The notes under the pieces were generated by a model that searched no databases, had not been told where the DNA came from, and was given only the letters and a program-made list of their open reading frames with translations. From positions 146,014 to 210,013 of the forward strand of contig CH003035.1 of assembly GCA_000149265.1 (NCBI GenBank): DNA of 64,000 nucleotides. The letters are read 5' to 3'. Numbering within the stretch: position 1 is the first letter of the stretch; every line of letters starts with the position of its first letter. Both the position numbers and the translations under genes were made by a program. This DNA is from Ciona savignyi. Lineage: Eukaryota; Chordata; Ascidiacea; Phlebobranchia; Cionidae. This document shows positions 26,103 through 37,858 of the stretch, piece by piece.

Positions 26103-29100
26103 ATGTCAAATCGAAACGGGAACGGTTCCAGTGCCTATAAAAGTGAAGCATCAAGGAACGGTGTGAACGGAACCGCTGGACATGTAAAAAATAAAACGGT
26201 TGAAAATGGGACCGTAAAGCAGGAACTACCGCGGGGTATTCAAGAGCTGGTGAAGACAAATTTCGCTCCGGGAGTTAAAGGTCACTTCGAGCAAAGGACT
26301 AGGCTACCTCTACTAAGAGCGACAAATTTGTCAATCACTTGGAAAAGCAGGTTTGCGGGAAACTTGGTTAGATCGTCTTCCAGAAAAGATTCTCCAAGCG
26401 GTAAGCCTAAATGTATAATAATTGGAGTTGTTTGGACTGTTTTGATTCTGTTTTTAGAGGATAGTGCCAGAACACGCTGCAATTCTGCCGCCGCAGATGT
26501 TCGTGAGAGTAATGATTCCCTTGCAGTTCGTACTTGCTGGGATGTCATTCTGTCGTTTATGGGAGACGAAAATGAAAACATAGAAAACGTATGTTGTGTT
26601 TTAATTTAATTCCATGGGCTGCCGGGAATCTTAGTATAAACACAAGTTTGTTGATCAGGGGCAATCAACTCGACTGTTCGAGACGACGATTAGCGACCGA
26701 CGACAGCATTTCTCTTCTAGGAAAAAACCCTGGCGAAAAATAATTGAAGAAAAGTTAAACGGAGACAACAAACATGCAGATACGAAACGACCACAATCAT
26801 TATATATCGACCAACAGATAAATGAGGAGCCGGGAAAGACAGCTGTTTTGGCTAGTGGTGTTGGTCAAAGATGCAATGAGCTTACTGTTCTCGAAAAGGT
26901 CATTTCAGTACACACTTGTATAAGTTAGGCCGCACTGTTGTTATTCTCTTAGTAATTTGCACTTACCCTCTACGTTGATCCTTCTTTTAAGCTTAGGCCT
27001 TAATATTGCTGCGTAATTGATTAAGGAATGGCTCGTTATAGGCGTCTTAATGCTGATAAGCCGTTCAACTCATGCGAACCTATAAGCTGTCGGGTGTTTC
27101 TAGGTTCGGTTTCTTGCCAATGTTGGATTGCAACATAGACATTTGCGGGATGAGATTTACTGCCAGATCCTTAAGCAACTGGTCCACAACCCCTCGTTGA
27201 GAAGCAGCGCACTAGGCTGGATTCTCTTAGCAACTATAATAGGCTGCTTTCCACCAACCAAGCAGGTACCCCACCTTATGTTTATATGTATTCTGAAATT
27301 CGGTGCCAAAACACAGTTATATATTTAGTTGAAGAAAATAGGACTTGCAAAGGATTCACATTAAAGGGTGTGTTTTTTTAATAATTTTGTCGCGTCTTTG
27401 TTGTTAGCACTCGTTTCTATACGGTCCAGTTGACAAAACTATTACAGTGGGGTGTACTAGATTTATATGGCGTAACTTACTTTTCGTACGACCAGTTAGG
27501 TTTCACTAGACTGGAACAAACACTCGTACAGCAGCTATCCCGCAAACACATGTGCCAATAACCCGATCGAGTTTTACTCATATTTTTTTCAATAAACACG
27601 ACAGATCATCAGCTACGTCCGACACTACCTTGACCAACAGGAAACCGAATCTGCATCGTATTGCTTGGAAAAGTTGAATAGGATTCTTGTGAACGGGGAG
27701 CGTAAAACAGCGCCTTGTTCACTTGAACTTCAGGTAGGTAAAACGATTGAAAATCTTTAAAACATTTGGTTTGTTTAATTTTGTGTCAAGTGTTTATTAT
27801 AGGACTGCAAAGATTGTAGCCAACTGTATTGTATAACTAGCCACTTGTGCTGCCCTGAAACTGTCTGGTTACTTGGTGTTAAGGTTTTGTTGGCTCCTCT
27901 CCTTTGAATTATATGAATTTCGTTTAAAGTCGAAGTAATGTAACCAATTCGACTGGGTTCGCTGTATTGTAACGAAAGCCAGAATCTCGGCGTATCTTGC
28001 ACAAAACTACATCACGACAATAATTGTTTCGATACATTTTTTTCGAACCCGCGATGGCCTAGCTATTTCTACCGTTTAAATACTACAGTACGCAATTTCG
28101 TATATGAATCGGTCGCCTCTGTTTAAGCAAGTTTTAAATGCCAACTACAACACTATACCGAGGATTGTTATTCAGGCAGCCAAGTCCCGCCTTAAGATTC
28201 GGCTTCCCATCATTTGCATGGATCATTCTGTGCGAACTATATATGTGGACTCGTCATCAACCACGGAGGAAATATGCAGTACGATGGCGGTTAAGAATAG
28301 AATGGGAGACTCGTCCGGATTCTCATTATTTCTTTCCATGGACAGCAAGGTTAGCAGTTTACTCGTAATGTAAATTCGATTTAAGTGGTTAATATAAGTT
28401 AGATAGATAAGGTCACCCTCCAGCAAATTTTAGTAAAATATCCTCATCCAAGCTAGTTGTTACTAATGGTAGGGATTTCCTTTGCAGTTAGTGCCCTTGG
28501 GCAACCGCAACTTTTACATCATGGATGCAATCTCGCAAACCGAGTATTTCAGCAAAATAAACAAAGTCCGGGAAACCTGGAGGATATACTACAGGTGAGA
28601 ATACTATACTGTCTTTACCATTGGAAGATTTATGGTTGGCAGATACTGCCTTCATCAATATTAGATATACTTTGTAACCTGGATATATGGTAAATGTGTT
28701 TGGTACTAGTTACATTTAGTGTGCGGTGCTTAATGTCAGTACGTTTTAACTAAACAAAAAATATTTCTAAAGATAGCTTACATAATATGTCCATGTACAT
28801 ACTGTGCTAGACAAAAGTTGTTTTAACCTGGTAAATTCTATCAATTCTAATGAATTGAACAAAAATCCATAAGAAGTTTGTTTACTTTTAAATCGATTCT
28901 TACTAGGGTACATATGACATATCAGCTGTATAAAATTGCCCCAACTGGCTTTTTGTATTGGGGTCAATGTTAGTGAGAGTCGTTTTTGTCTACATAAACT
29001 ACAGTGTGAGTAAGGTAACATGCCTAATACCGAAACTTACAACTTCGAAACTAGGCCCCAGTAAACCAATGCGTCGTGTGTACCAAACGAGGCAATCACA

Positions 29101-30396
29101 ACTCTAACAAACCCAATTATTCTACAGAAGAGAGTTTTTCTCGCCAAGAGACGCCGGCGGTGTTCCAAAAAACCATATGAAATCGTGGCTGACGTACTCT
29201 CAAATCTGTGGAGGCGTCCAGTCTGGAGAATACCAATGTGGAAAGGTGTTTACGCTGTTTTAGAGCGCGGTGCGATTTTAAAACTAAATCTGCAACATAA
29301 TCTCACAGTCTCAAGATTTAGCATTGTTGATTGCCCACCAGTATTGTCTAAGACACAGCTTGGATCAAATTGACATGAAAAGAGTAAACACAATATGCCA
29401 GCATTCATTACCAGCATCACTTCTCGGCGATGACAAGGGAAAAAAGTGGTCCCAAATGGTGTATAACACTTTAACAGCTCTTGCGGTAAGTTTACAAAAT
29501 ACATCGCCGTGACGGCCATTTAAAATCGCTATTTTAAATCCATCCATTAAAGTGCGTGGTTATTCTGTTGCTTAGAAGTCGGAAAATACAGGCCAATAAA
29601 AGAAAACAAAAACTTTCATTATGGTTGACCATATGATGACTGTTTTCAGGAAAAGGGTCGACCAAATGCCCGGGTGGACTCACTTGATATAATGCAGCAA
29701 GTGATTCGGTATGCTTCACTGGCCTTCATCGAAAATTTTACAAAGTCGTTCGGGTAGGTTGAACTTTAAATAGTCTCGCTTGTTTCTTATTTACATTTAC
29801 AGTCATTTCACGACTTGGATTTAATCCAGATTATCAACTTTTCGCCAAGTCACCGACAGTGATAAATATTTGACCAACCTTATAATGCAACTCAACCATG
29901 AATACTTGACAATACGGCTCAACTGCGGCACCATACGACGAGAAAATACCAACAACGAGAATAAGAACGAGGTTATGGTAACTGAAGTGGACAAAATTCA
30001 AAGTGCCATTCCTTTTAATACAAGGTTAATATTTTAGTAACGTAAATATGTACGTATTTTAGTATACTGTTTCTGTTTCAAAGATAATGTTTCTGCACTA
30101 AAATACAAAACCAATGCAAAATACACTAACCAGACGTTGCTCACGACACATTATCCTTACAATTATCTCTTACTACGTATGCCGTTGTCTTATATCCGTA
30201 GAAATAGTAACCTAGAGAAAAATTAAGAATAAGATGACTTTATTTCAGCAAACTCGGAGATTCTCAGTTTAAGCTTACACTGTATGACGGTAGAGAATAC
30301 CTGATTGGTTCACAGCAAACTGCCGAGATAGTGGCCACTCTAAACCAATTTGTGGCGGAGATTGGTAAAGGCCAACACAACGAATCAGAGGCTTAA
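26103..30396 (+). CDS. MyTH4-FERM protein, myosin VII/XV tail-like, no motor
   Basis: Exons: 26103-26400, 26458-26588, 26659-26898, 27104-27265, 27605-27733, 28176-28349, 28488-28594, 29128-29245, 29309-29485, 29650-29753, 29830-30024, 30249-30396; 660 aa, all phases consistent. Residues 1-115 are Asn/Gly/Ser/Lys-rich. MyTH4 runs from about 119 (SLAVRTCWDVILSFMGD) to 320, with LRDEIYCQILKQL, GWILLATIIGCFPP and YCLEKLNRILVNGER. FERM follows: F1 from 321, then KLVPLGNRNFYIMDAISQ, REFFSPRD, the F2 piece DLALLIAHQYCL, and an F3 ending KLTLYDGREYLIGS. In known myosins this pair binds microtubules and cargo or adhesion tails. Motor, IQ and SH3 are absent, so a myosin VII/XV tail derivative or PLEKHH-like protein are both possible. 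The ATG is the first in frame; extra 5' exons cannot be excluded. An ATTAAA lies at 30482. Confidence 0.85.
28036..28118 (-). repeat. tRNA-Ser/Leu-like repeat fragment
   Basis: Starts with 'ttcgaaccc' (B box on the minus strand) and contains 'gtatatgaatcggtcgc', as in the copies at 4928 and 47812. It is intronic in the MyTH4-FERM gene. Confidence 0.5.
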
Positions 30397-31476
30397 ATAC
30401 GCTTGATGCACATTTTTTTCTTTATTTGTATTTATCTTGTCAACAGATTTCAATTTTTATCGTCAACTATAGTGATCAGAATTAAAGCGAGCGCGCGCAT
30501 AGCTTATGCATAACAAACCTCAAAACTCCTTTACAGTGTTTTGTATTATTCAATTTCCTGCTCGTACCAAATTTGTTTAGCTTGATTTGGTTGCATTATG
30601 ATATACCTATCCATCCAATTAAACTTGATGGCCACTGTAAATTCGCAATATATGTACATCTCTTTTTATATTGAGTCTTTTTAACACATTTGCGAGACTT
30701 TTCCTATACTTCTTGCGATTATCGTGCGGATATGTTTTAAACCTTAAATTAAGGTGTATCGAGTCAAGATTAAGCAACAAACATTGAAATTGAATGCATA
30801 CTGAACTTCTTAATACAGTTTCAGTACAGCTTGATTGGTTTAGTCTTGCAAACTTTACTGCCATGGAAACTCACGCTTGTTGTTTAGGCGTCAGAAACTG
30901 GCGCTTGTGGTTTAGGCGTCAAAAACTGGCGCTTGTGGTTTAGGCGTCATACATGGAATATATTCCGAGTTTCGTAAACGGATAACCACAAACGCGGAAA
31001 ACAAAAATGTGTGAAAAATAATCTGTTGAAGCAACGTTTAGAAATAAAACGAGAGTATTTAAACATTTATTTTAAAAGTTACAGTGGTGCAAAATAGAAG
31101 ATTTTGAGATACAGCGTTGATTGGGGAAATTAGGCATGTTATACTAAGGAGGCATATTATATATACTTTATTTGGTTAAGAAATATATAAACCCAATTTA
31201 ACTATATTTTAACCCAATTAACAGGTTTGAGTCTTATAAATTAATTGCTAAACAAATATTTGTTTCTAAGATTGGCATAGGCATTTCTAAGTCTGATTTC
31301 GTCTTGGGAGTTAATGGGTCATGGTTATGATGAGGCTTGTTGGTTACGATTACAGTTATAGGGTCAGGGCTATAAATTTTGCAAAAACAAAATAATTAAG
31401 GACGCAATGAAGAAGAAAAACATCAAATCGCGTCTCCGGTAATGCGATTTATATTAAAATTCCATTTAAAAAACGG
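30397..31476. other. Intergenic; one short tandem repeat
   Basis: Lies between the convergent MyTH4-FERM (+) and FAM124-like (-) genes, so it holds both 3' UTRs. No gene was seen. A TTATT/AATAAA site for the minus gene may lie near 31066-31071. The stretch near 31310-31380 weakly resembles the core of the foldback elements. Confidence 0.5.
30871..30950. repeat. 28-bp tandem repeat, 3 copies
   Basis: 'cgcttgtKgtttaggcgtc' recurs at 30874, 30902 and 30930, a strict 28-bp period with one or two differences. Confidence 0.9.
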
Positions 31477-33133
31477 TTAAATGTAAATGTCCCCTTCCTC
31501 TGATTCAATTATGTTCGGTTTTGTGACGTCATTTTCAAAATTTAACGAACTGTTTTGTGACGTTTGTTCTTCGGAGTTGCTGTGACCAGCCTTTAATAAT
31601 TTGTTATTCCGAAGTCGCTCTGACAATGGTATCTGACAAGCAACCGTTTGGGGTTTGTCGACATTGTACAAAGTTGGTTTAATCAACGGCATTTTGTCGG
31701 GTAAAGATGGGCAGATGAAGCTGTCACCCAGAGCACTGTCATCGCTTCGGTAGTCTTTGGGTTCAGGTTTTAAAAAGTCCCGCTTACTGTTTGGACTTGA
31801 ATCCAAATGGATTTTCTCTGAACCGGTGCTTGTCTCAAAGTACCTTATAGTCCTGGGCCGCGGGACTGGGATGCTAGGTTTTGGCGTCGCGCACCGAGGA
31901 ACTGGGGTTTTGCTTCGCTCGTCGACGATGTCGCTGTCGCTGAGCACCTTGTCGAGTGCTAGCTCTGATGCTCCACCATGCGACAGTTTAATTTGCAACA
32001 AAATGAGGTTCGAATCGTGATCCCGAGTCCGCCACCTCAGTTCGCTAATCGGCTCGCACGGGTGCGGTAGCAGTGGAACAAGTTGTCCGACGTTTTGAAC
32101 TTTAAATTGCAAGATGGACGACCTTAACCTTTGCGGTTTTAAATTAGTCGGCAGCCTTTTCAGGCCTATTTGAATAACAGAACTGAGGTTGGAAAAAGTT
32201 TCAAAATAACAAAAATCGTCTCTCACGCGCACGCCCTCCGCTTTTAAAATTAAGGTATACAGTTCTACCTGGGGTTCCCAGTTTTCGTAGCTTACAAAGA
32301 TGTTGAATCGCAGAATTTGCTTCCCGTAGTGAACCCTTCTGACCGCCCACAGTGGTAACTGGACGTTTTCGTTGAACGATGGTGTCACCCGACCATTGCT
32401 CCCACGTCTCTGGCTCGAAGACTCAAACTCAAAATAATCCTGGACGTTTGAATCGCAGAGCAGCTTTCCGCTAACCGCTACTTTGTGGTGAAAGCGCCAC
32501 GGCTTCTTGGAAAACGCTCGTCGCACTTCGTGAAACGCGTTCTTACGCTTCTCGGTATCGACTTTGAACATGTCATCACTGTTGTCCGAATCACTTGCCC
32601 GGTGTTTAGCAACTTCAGCCGGATCTTCAGCTGCGATATCGCACATGAAAAACAATATCACGGCCAAAGCTGGAACTTTTGGAGCTGGCTGCAATATAAA
32701 TGAAGCTTGACTCGCGGGCTGATAAAGCACAATAAACAACAACATAATTTTATCCAACGATTAAACACAACATATGACTTAACTGCTTTTCTTACCAAGT
32801 TAGTTCGTTTATTTTTTATTTTATTTGAGTTGGTTCTTTCGGAAACGCAGACAACGTCGAAAGTAGGGTCAAGTCGTTGAGTCATTCTTGTAAAGCATTT
32901 TTTGACGGCATCCGATTGGCCCTTTTCTGTTATCACGTGTAGAGTGATGCGGCTTGAATCGTCAGCCAAAGAGGCCGACTGTTCATCACCTTGAAAAATT
33001 GTTAATAAGTATAAAAGCAATCGATAATAACTGCTATTATTTCTCATAAAATAAACCATTTGTCTTACTTTCTGTTGAACTGCTGTTATGTTGCACCCTG
33101 TTCGAAAGTTCTCTTAAGTTTTTGGATTTCTTT
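31477..33133 (-). CDS. FAM124-family protein, 5' end missing
   Basis: Minus-strand exons 33133-33069, 32989-32796 and 32688-31477 (stop TAA at 31477-31479), about 489 aa. The first exon enters in phase 2, so at least one coding exon upstream is not identified. Family blocks are RITLHVITEKGQ and DPTFDVVCVSER in exon 2, then PALAVILFFM, KPWRFHHK, QLPLWAVRRVHYGKQILRF, DDFCYFETFSN and GQLVPLLPHPCEPISELRW in the last exon. The FAM124 domain has a glyoxalase-like fold and no established reaction in this family. The C-terminal 150 residues are Ser/Pro-rich and probably disordered, as in vertebrate relatives. The 1.2-kb last exon holds most of the conserved domain. Vertebrates have FAM124A and FAM124B; I cannot say which is closer, so no symbol is given. 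Confidence 0.85.
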
Positions 33134-35749
33134 CTGTTAAAACAAAACACAACGTTGATCAACATTACATTTCGGCTTGCAGCATATTATTCTCGAACAA
33201 GCTACAGAATATCGGTCGATTTCTACATTGTCGCCCGAGTAAAAGAGATTCGAGGGTGCTTCAACCCTCCATGCTAAGTGACGGCGACAATTAGTAGATA
33301 CTACGGACAGCACATAGTCAGAGTTGAATAATCAGAACATATCACTCGTTGGAATATTGTTTAACAGATACTGCGCCATTGTCGTAACTATCCATAAAAG
33401 TTTCATATGCCAAATTTACGAAGAATTTTGATTAACTTTGCGCATTCGCGTGATGGATGATGCATTAATAAAATATGCTGACGTAATTGGATGGTCGTCG
33501 CTCAAACCCTTGACCGCGTGACGGAATTGCTGTGGCGAGTTGATTAATTAATAATTCGGTTTGAATACTATGGTAGTTTTAAGTGCCGTAGAAAGATTTT
33601 GATATCGTGTTTGCGCCACATTTTATGGGAATACTTTAATTCGCTAATAACAAAAGCATGTTTGTAGACAACAAAAGTGTTATCTTTGTCCGCGAGTACA
33701 AAGACGTGACGCGAACATGCCCAAGTCTCGTTTTACATTAGAAACCAACTCCTACAACTTTCCACTCTCATATTTGTAAAAGTATACTCCTACATTTCGT
33801 AACCTAGCTCCAAAACGAATACGCCGAGTAACCGAATGCCAAGAGACTAAAGCTCCTGTTAATTATGTCGACTTTTAAACTATATACGGAATAATAAAAC
33901 TCGACAAATTAATACCTGAAATAATATTTCGGTTCAGATGCTGTCATTGTGAAACCTGATCTGCGTCTCGCCAACTAGGATTAAATCTAGGCGACTGACT
34001 TTCAACACAATAATAATCGTATTTCGATATCTGCTCTAAGTTCACGGAATCGTTCACATCGCTTGCCCTTGGGTTGAATAAAAGGCTCGAGCAAATTACA
34101 ACCGTCGTCGCCAGCGCGAATCGTACAACAGTGCTGGCGAGCAAGTGGCTCGGCGCGAGAATAATAACCGCACCATTCGACGGCAGCGTCTTTTAAAATA
34201 TTTCCCATTGGAAGCGACACACGCAACAATAAGCTTCAAGTGTTTTTCATTGTGTTGGAATACGATCTTGCTCAATCTCGATACACAGTGGTTTTAATCG
34301 ACCTCCATCACCGAAACACATATGTCCGTCGCATGTTGGCCAAACACCGAACAACAGATGTTGCGTGGAATTAGATCGGGGATGTATTCTATAATCATAT
34401 CGAAAGTATACAATAATCATTTAAGCAACCTATGTCGAAATTCATACCGTTTTATTTGATATTATTATTATATCCGAAGTACATCAAGATTTTATTTTGT
34501 TATTGGATTTTAACCTTAAGCTCGCATTGTTATATACACATCCTCACACAAGCTACTAATTGCGACCGACCCTTCTGTAAGTGCGTGTTAATCCTTGCCG
34601 TTACTTAAACATGGTAATTACCGGATTTGACATAAATTTAAGACCGGGCTGTTTGTGGTTATCTACTTTAAAACGACTAAATTTAAAAGGCGCTTATTTT
34701 AACACAGCACTTACTCATAAGACTGTTAATTTACAGCTGCCCAGTCTCTTTTCGGATCTTAATACCCGTATGTAAAAATAAAAGCGGTAAACTATTTGTT
34801 CATATGCTATAATCACACTCACCCTTCAGACTGCATAATTAAACTGTATAACAGGATCCAAAGTCTGTGGTTAAATCAAAATCGAAAAAACACATTTCTT
34901 CAATAAAACCAAGCTCTATAACGAAGATAAGTAAGCACAAGAAGCCACATCAATGTACTTCACTCTTGTTTCTATAGTGACTTTCCTTACCCGACGAAAC
35001 TACTGGTATGACAAGTGCATCGAAAATCCAGCTCAACGTGCCCTGCCCGACCTCTTAACACTAATTAAAAGATCACTGCTTCATTCTTATAAGGGGCTTT
35101 CGAACATTTGGTGTATTGAACTATTGTCACAACAATAAAAGCACGGCGCTGTACAATACAATCGATAATATCCAAATGAACAAACTGCGTCAATCACACG
35201 GGTTGTGGAAGGCGTGTGTTTTGATTACCATTGAATAAGTTTGAAAATTACAGCCGGGAACAAAAAGCCCCACCGATAATGCTGTTTTTATTAGTCACAC
35301 CTTTCGGTCGTCAGTGTCAACACCACCAATGTTTATTATTCTGATCAATCAAAATAAAATCATTTATAGTGAGCATTTAACTTAGGCAGCGTAATGCTTA
35401 TATTGTAATACCACATAACATGGTAAACACTGTCATTTTTATGTAATTTAAACTTAATCTACCGGTAACAATGTTACTGTATTACCCCATACCGATCCCT
35501 TAGAAATCTCGTTGAGTGCGTATTAATGTTCAAACGTATACCGGTGTTGTCAATTTTTTAACTCCAATCATCGGTGTATAAGTCAATTCGGTAACATAAA
35601 AGAATGCTTATTTTCTCCCACACTGAACTAATATTTGCGAGAAGTTGCTACTTTTCACGCCATGCTGTGAAGGCATTATGGCAGACCTTAAGTCTGTGAT
35701 GCATCAAGGAAGGGCTTGAGCATTCGTTGCAGGCTTATCACACAACACG
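33134..35749. other. Divergent intergenic region, possible missing 5' exon of FAM124
   Basis: Lies between divergent genes, so it should hold both promoters. A minus frame from an ATG near 34208 (MGNILKDAAVEWCGYYSRAE, about 67 aa) was considered as the FAM124 first exon, but no donor of the required phase was found. No repeat was recognised. Confidence 0.4.
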
Positions 35750-37308
35750 ATGGATGGAAATGGAGGTAAGTCTACCCGAAAACTTGCCAATATGCGAATG
35801 AGGAAACATCTTACCTGTATAACTAAGCACTGTTACAGTTATGGAAGTCGCTTCTCAGTTTGAACGCCTTGCCCATTCTGCACAAGTTGCACCCCGTGGT
35901 AATGCTCTCAATAACAGTAGAGATACAACCGTACTGAACAAGTTGAGTGGAAAGTTGATCCCAGAAAATGGTTTGCAAGGTAAGAACATTTTTCTAATTG
36001 TTTGGTTTATACGCAAATCTGTAATTTATGAGGAGTATATATTGCAAAAAGTAGTATAAGGACAGAATGGCAGATAATTATATAGGTCGATTAGCACTAT
36101 ATATTTCATGACGATCTTCAATTATCATTCTAATACTGATACCCCGTTTATTTGTATGTAATTAAGTGGTTTAAAATCGTTTCTTACAAACAAAATGAGA
36201 AACAAAATTTGTAAATGCATGCAAAAGGATAGGCGCTACCGTTCCCATTGGTGGTGTATAATCCTGTGTTTCAGAGTTTTCAATCCCAAAGATCGAAGAG
36301 CTGAGTAGCAGCAGCGATGAATCGGATTATGATGGATACCATTCCTACTACACCGACCATGCCATGAATTCGATCGCTGGCGCAATACAGCACGACTTTT
36401 TGCGCGCAATACCCAAAGCTCCGAAATCTCCGTCCCATAAATCGCCTGGTTCCGCTTTCGATATCCTCAATGCGAAAACTGGTTCTCAATTTAGGGAATC
36501 TCCTAGCACGCTTAAAATACCAGATAAACTGAAAGTTCGTCGTGCATCGGTCAGCTGTGTCACAAATCACGATGATTCAAAGAAATATGACTTTCTTGGT
36601 TCATCTAAGGATGATACACTGCTACTTATTCAGAAGACGGACGGCGATCGCCCACCTTTACCTAAAACAGTACCAAAGCAACATGCTGTTCTTTCAACGA
36701 CGGATTTGCCGAGAAATGCGCTGGTAAACTATCTTGGCTCCATCGAAATAACTTCGGATGAATTGCGCGTTCTTGATCTAGAAAGAAGCCTACTCGCACT
36801 GAAAGGATGTATCGGGCAGTTTGCATTACTCCGTGTTCTCGGAGATGGATTTTCACTTCAAGACTGCAATGAGGTGAATCCGTCGGAACCTACAGCAGAG
36901 CGGAAGAACAGAAAGAAAAGATACAAGAAGATCGGGCAAAGTGAGGCGGAGGATTCTGGCAGAGCGGAAGACCGCAAGACACAATCGAAAGGTGTAGCCA
37001 ACATTTTATCTTGCATGAAGTGTGTTGGGCCATCGAGGTACCAATTGCTGCAGCATAACAATTCAATTAATCTGAAAGGATACGACGTGATGAAACGAAA
37101 GAAAAAGATGATCTTCTTTGAATATCGTAAGATTATTTATTCCGGTGTTGATATTAAGGGAGCACCGTCCAACTTGCTTATTTGGTTATATCACATAGTA
37201 AGTGGAAGCTGCACCTCAGTACAATGCTACGCGGCTGAATGTGATGATGCGCAACACGCTCGGAACTTGTCCAGGGCCCTCGGCCAGCAGATGGGGACAT
37301 TGCGCTAA
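35750..37308 (+). CDS. PTB/PID-domain protein
   Basis: Exons 35750-35765, 35839-35979 and 36275-37308, 396 aa. The start uses a 5-codon first exon (MDGNG) whose phase joins cleanly to the second; the internal Met at 35841 is then residue 7. Residues 1-185 are Ser-rich and likely disordered. From about 205 there is a PTB-like fold: NALVNYLGSIEI, the helix LDLERSLLALKGCIGQF, a basic linker (ERKNRKKRYKK) that lengthens the domain, then KMIFFEYRKIIYSGVDIKG, LLIWLYHI, and a C-terminal helix DDAQHARNLSRALGQQM. PTB domains bind NPxY-type peptides or phospholipids in adaptor proteins. The exact family (Shc, Numb, tensin or other) could not be decided. An AATAAA signal lies at 37354-37359, 46 bases after the stop. 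Confidence 0.75.
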
Positions 37309-37858
37309 TACGAGGTCTTCAGAATTGCGGAAATCGAATTCGCAACTAAGCTGAATAAAAAAGAATCTAAATCCACACTTGCTCTTGCAAATCGCTAGAA
37401 CAAACAATGGAAAGATCCACGTGGCAACCATGAACCTAACATTGTCATTTCCATGTTGATCCGGTAATTTTGGTACTTAAAGTGTTAAACCTAGCTTTGC
37501 CCTTTTTTCAAATGAAAATGTTGTTGATCCTGTGTTTTATGCTAAAAAAATTACTAAATCACTGATTCAAATGTTTTATAAACGTGATTTCACAGTAAAA
37601 GAAAGACAAATAAAAAAACAAATGACGTTAAAAAATTACTGACCTAATCAATAACACCCAGACAGAATGGCACCGAATTAAGGCGTAGTAGTGTTAAGAC
37701 CTTTCAATGCGGTTATAAATGTGGAACAATAAAAGCCGACTGCGACGCAACTTTTTACAGAAAGATAATAGCAAAACGGAAGACGATAATTGCACAAATT
37801 AAAATATTACCACACCAGAAGTAAATCATATGTCACGATATAGAAGTGTTGGTGAATA
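37309..37858. other. Short convergent intergenic region
   Basis: Holds the 3' UTR and AATAAA (37354) of the PTB gene and the presumed 3' UTR of the kelch gene. Nothing else was seen. Confidence 0.6.

Noticed and set aside
31757..32020. Plus-strand ORF of 87 codons
   Set aside because: It is the complement of the conserved FAM124 last exon, whose minus-strand reading matches the family over hundreds of residues.
34002..34229. First coding exon of the FAM124-like gene (MGNILKDAAVEW frame)
   Set aside because: No donor of the phase needed to join 33133 was found and the peptide does not resemble the family N-terminus.
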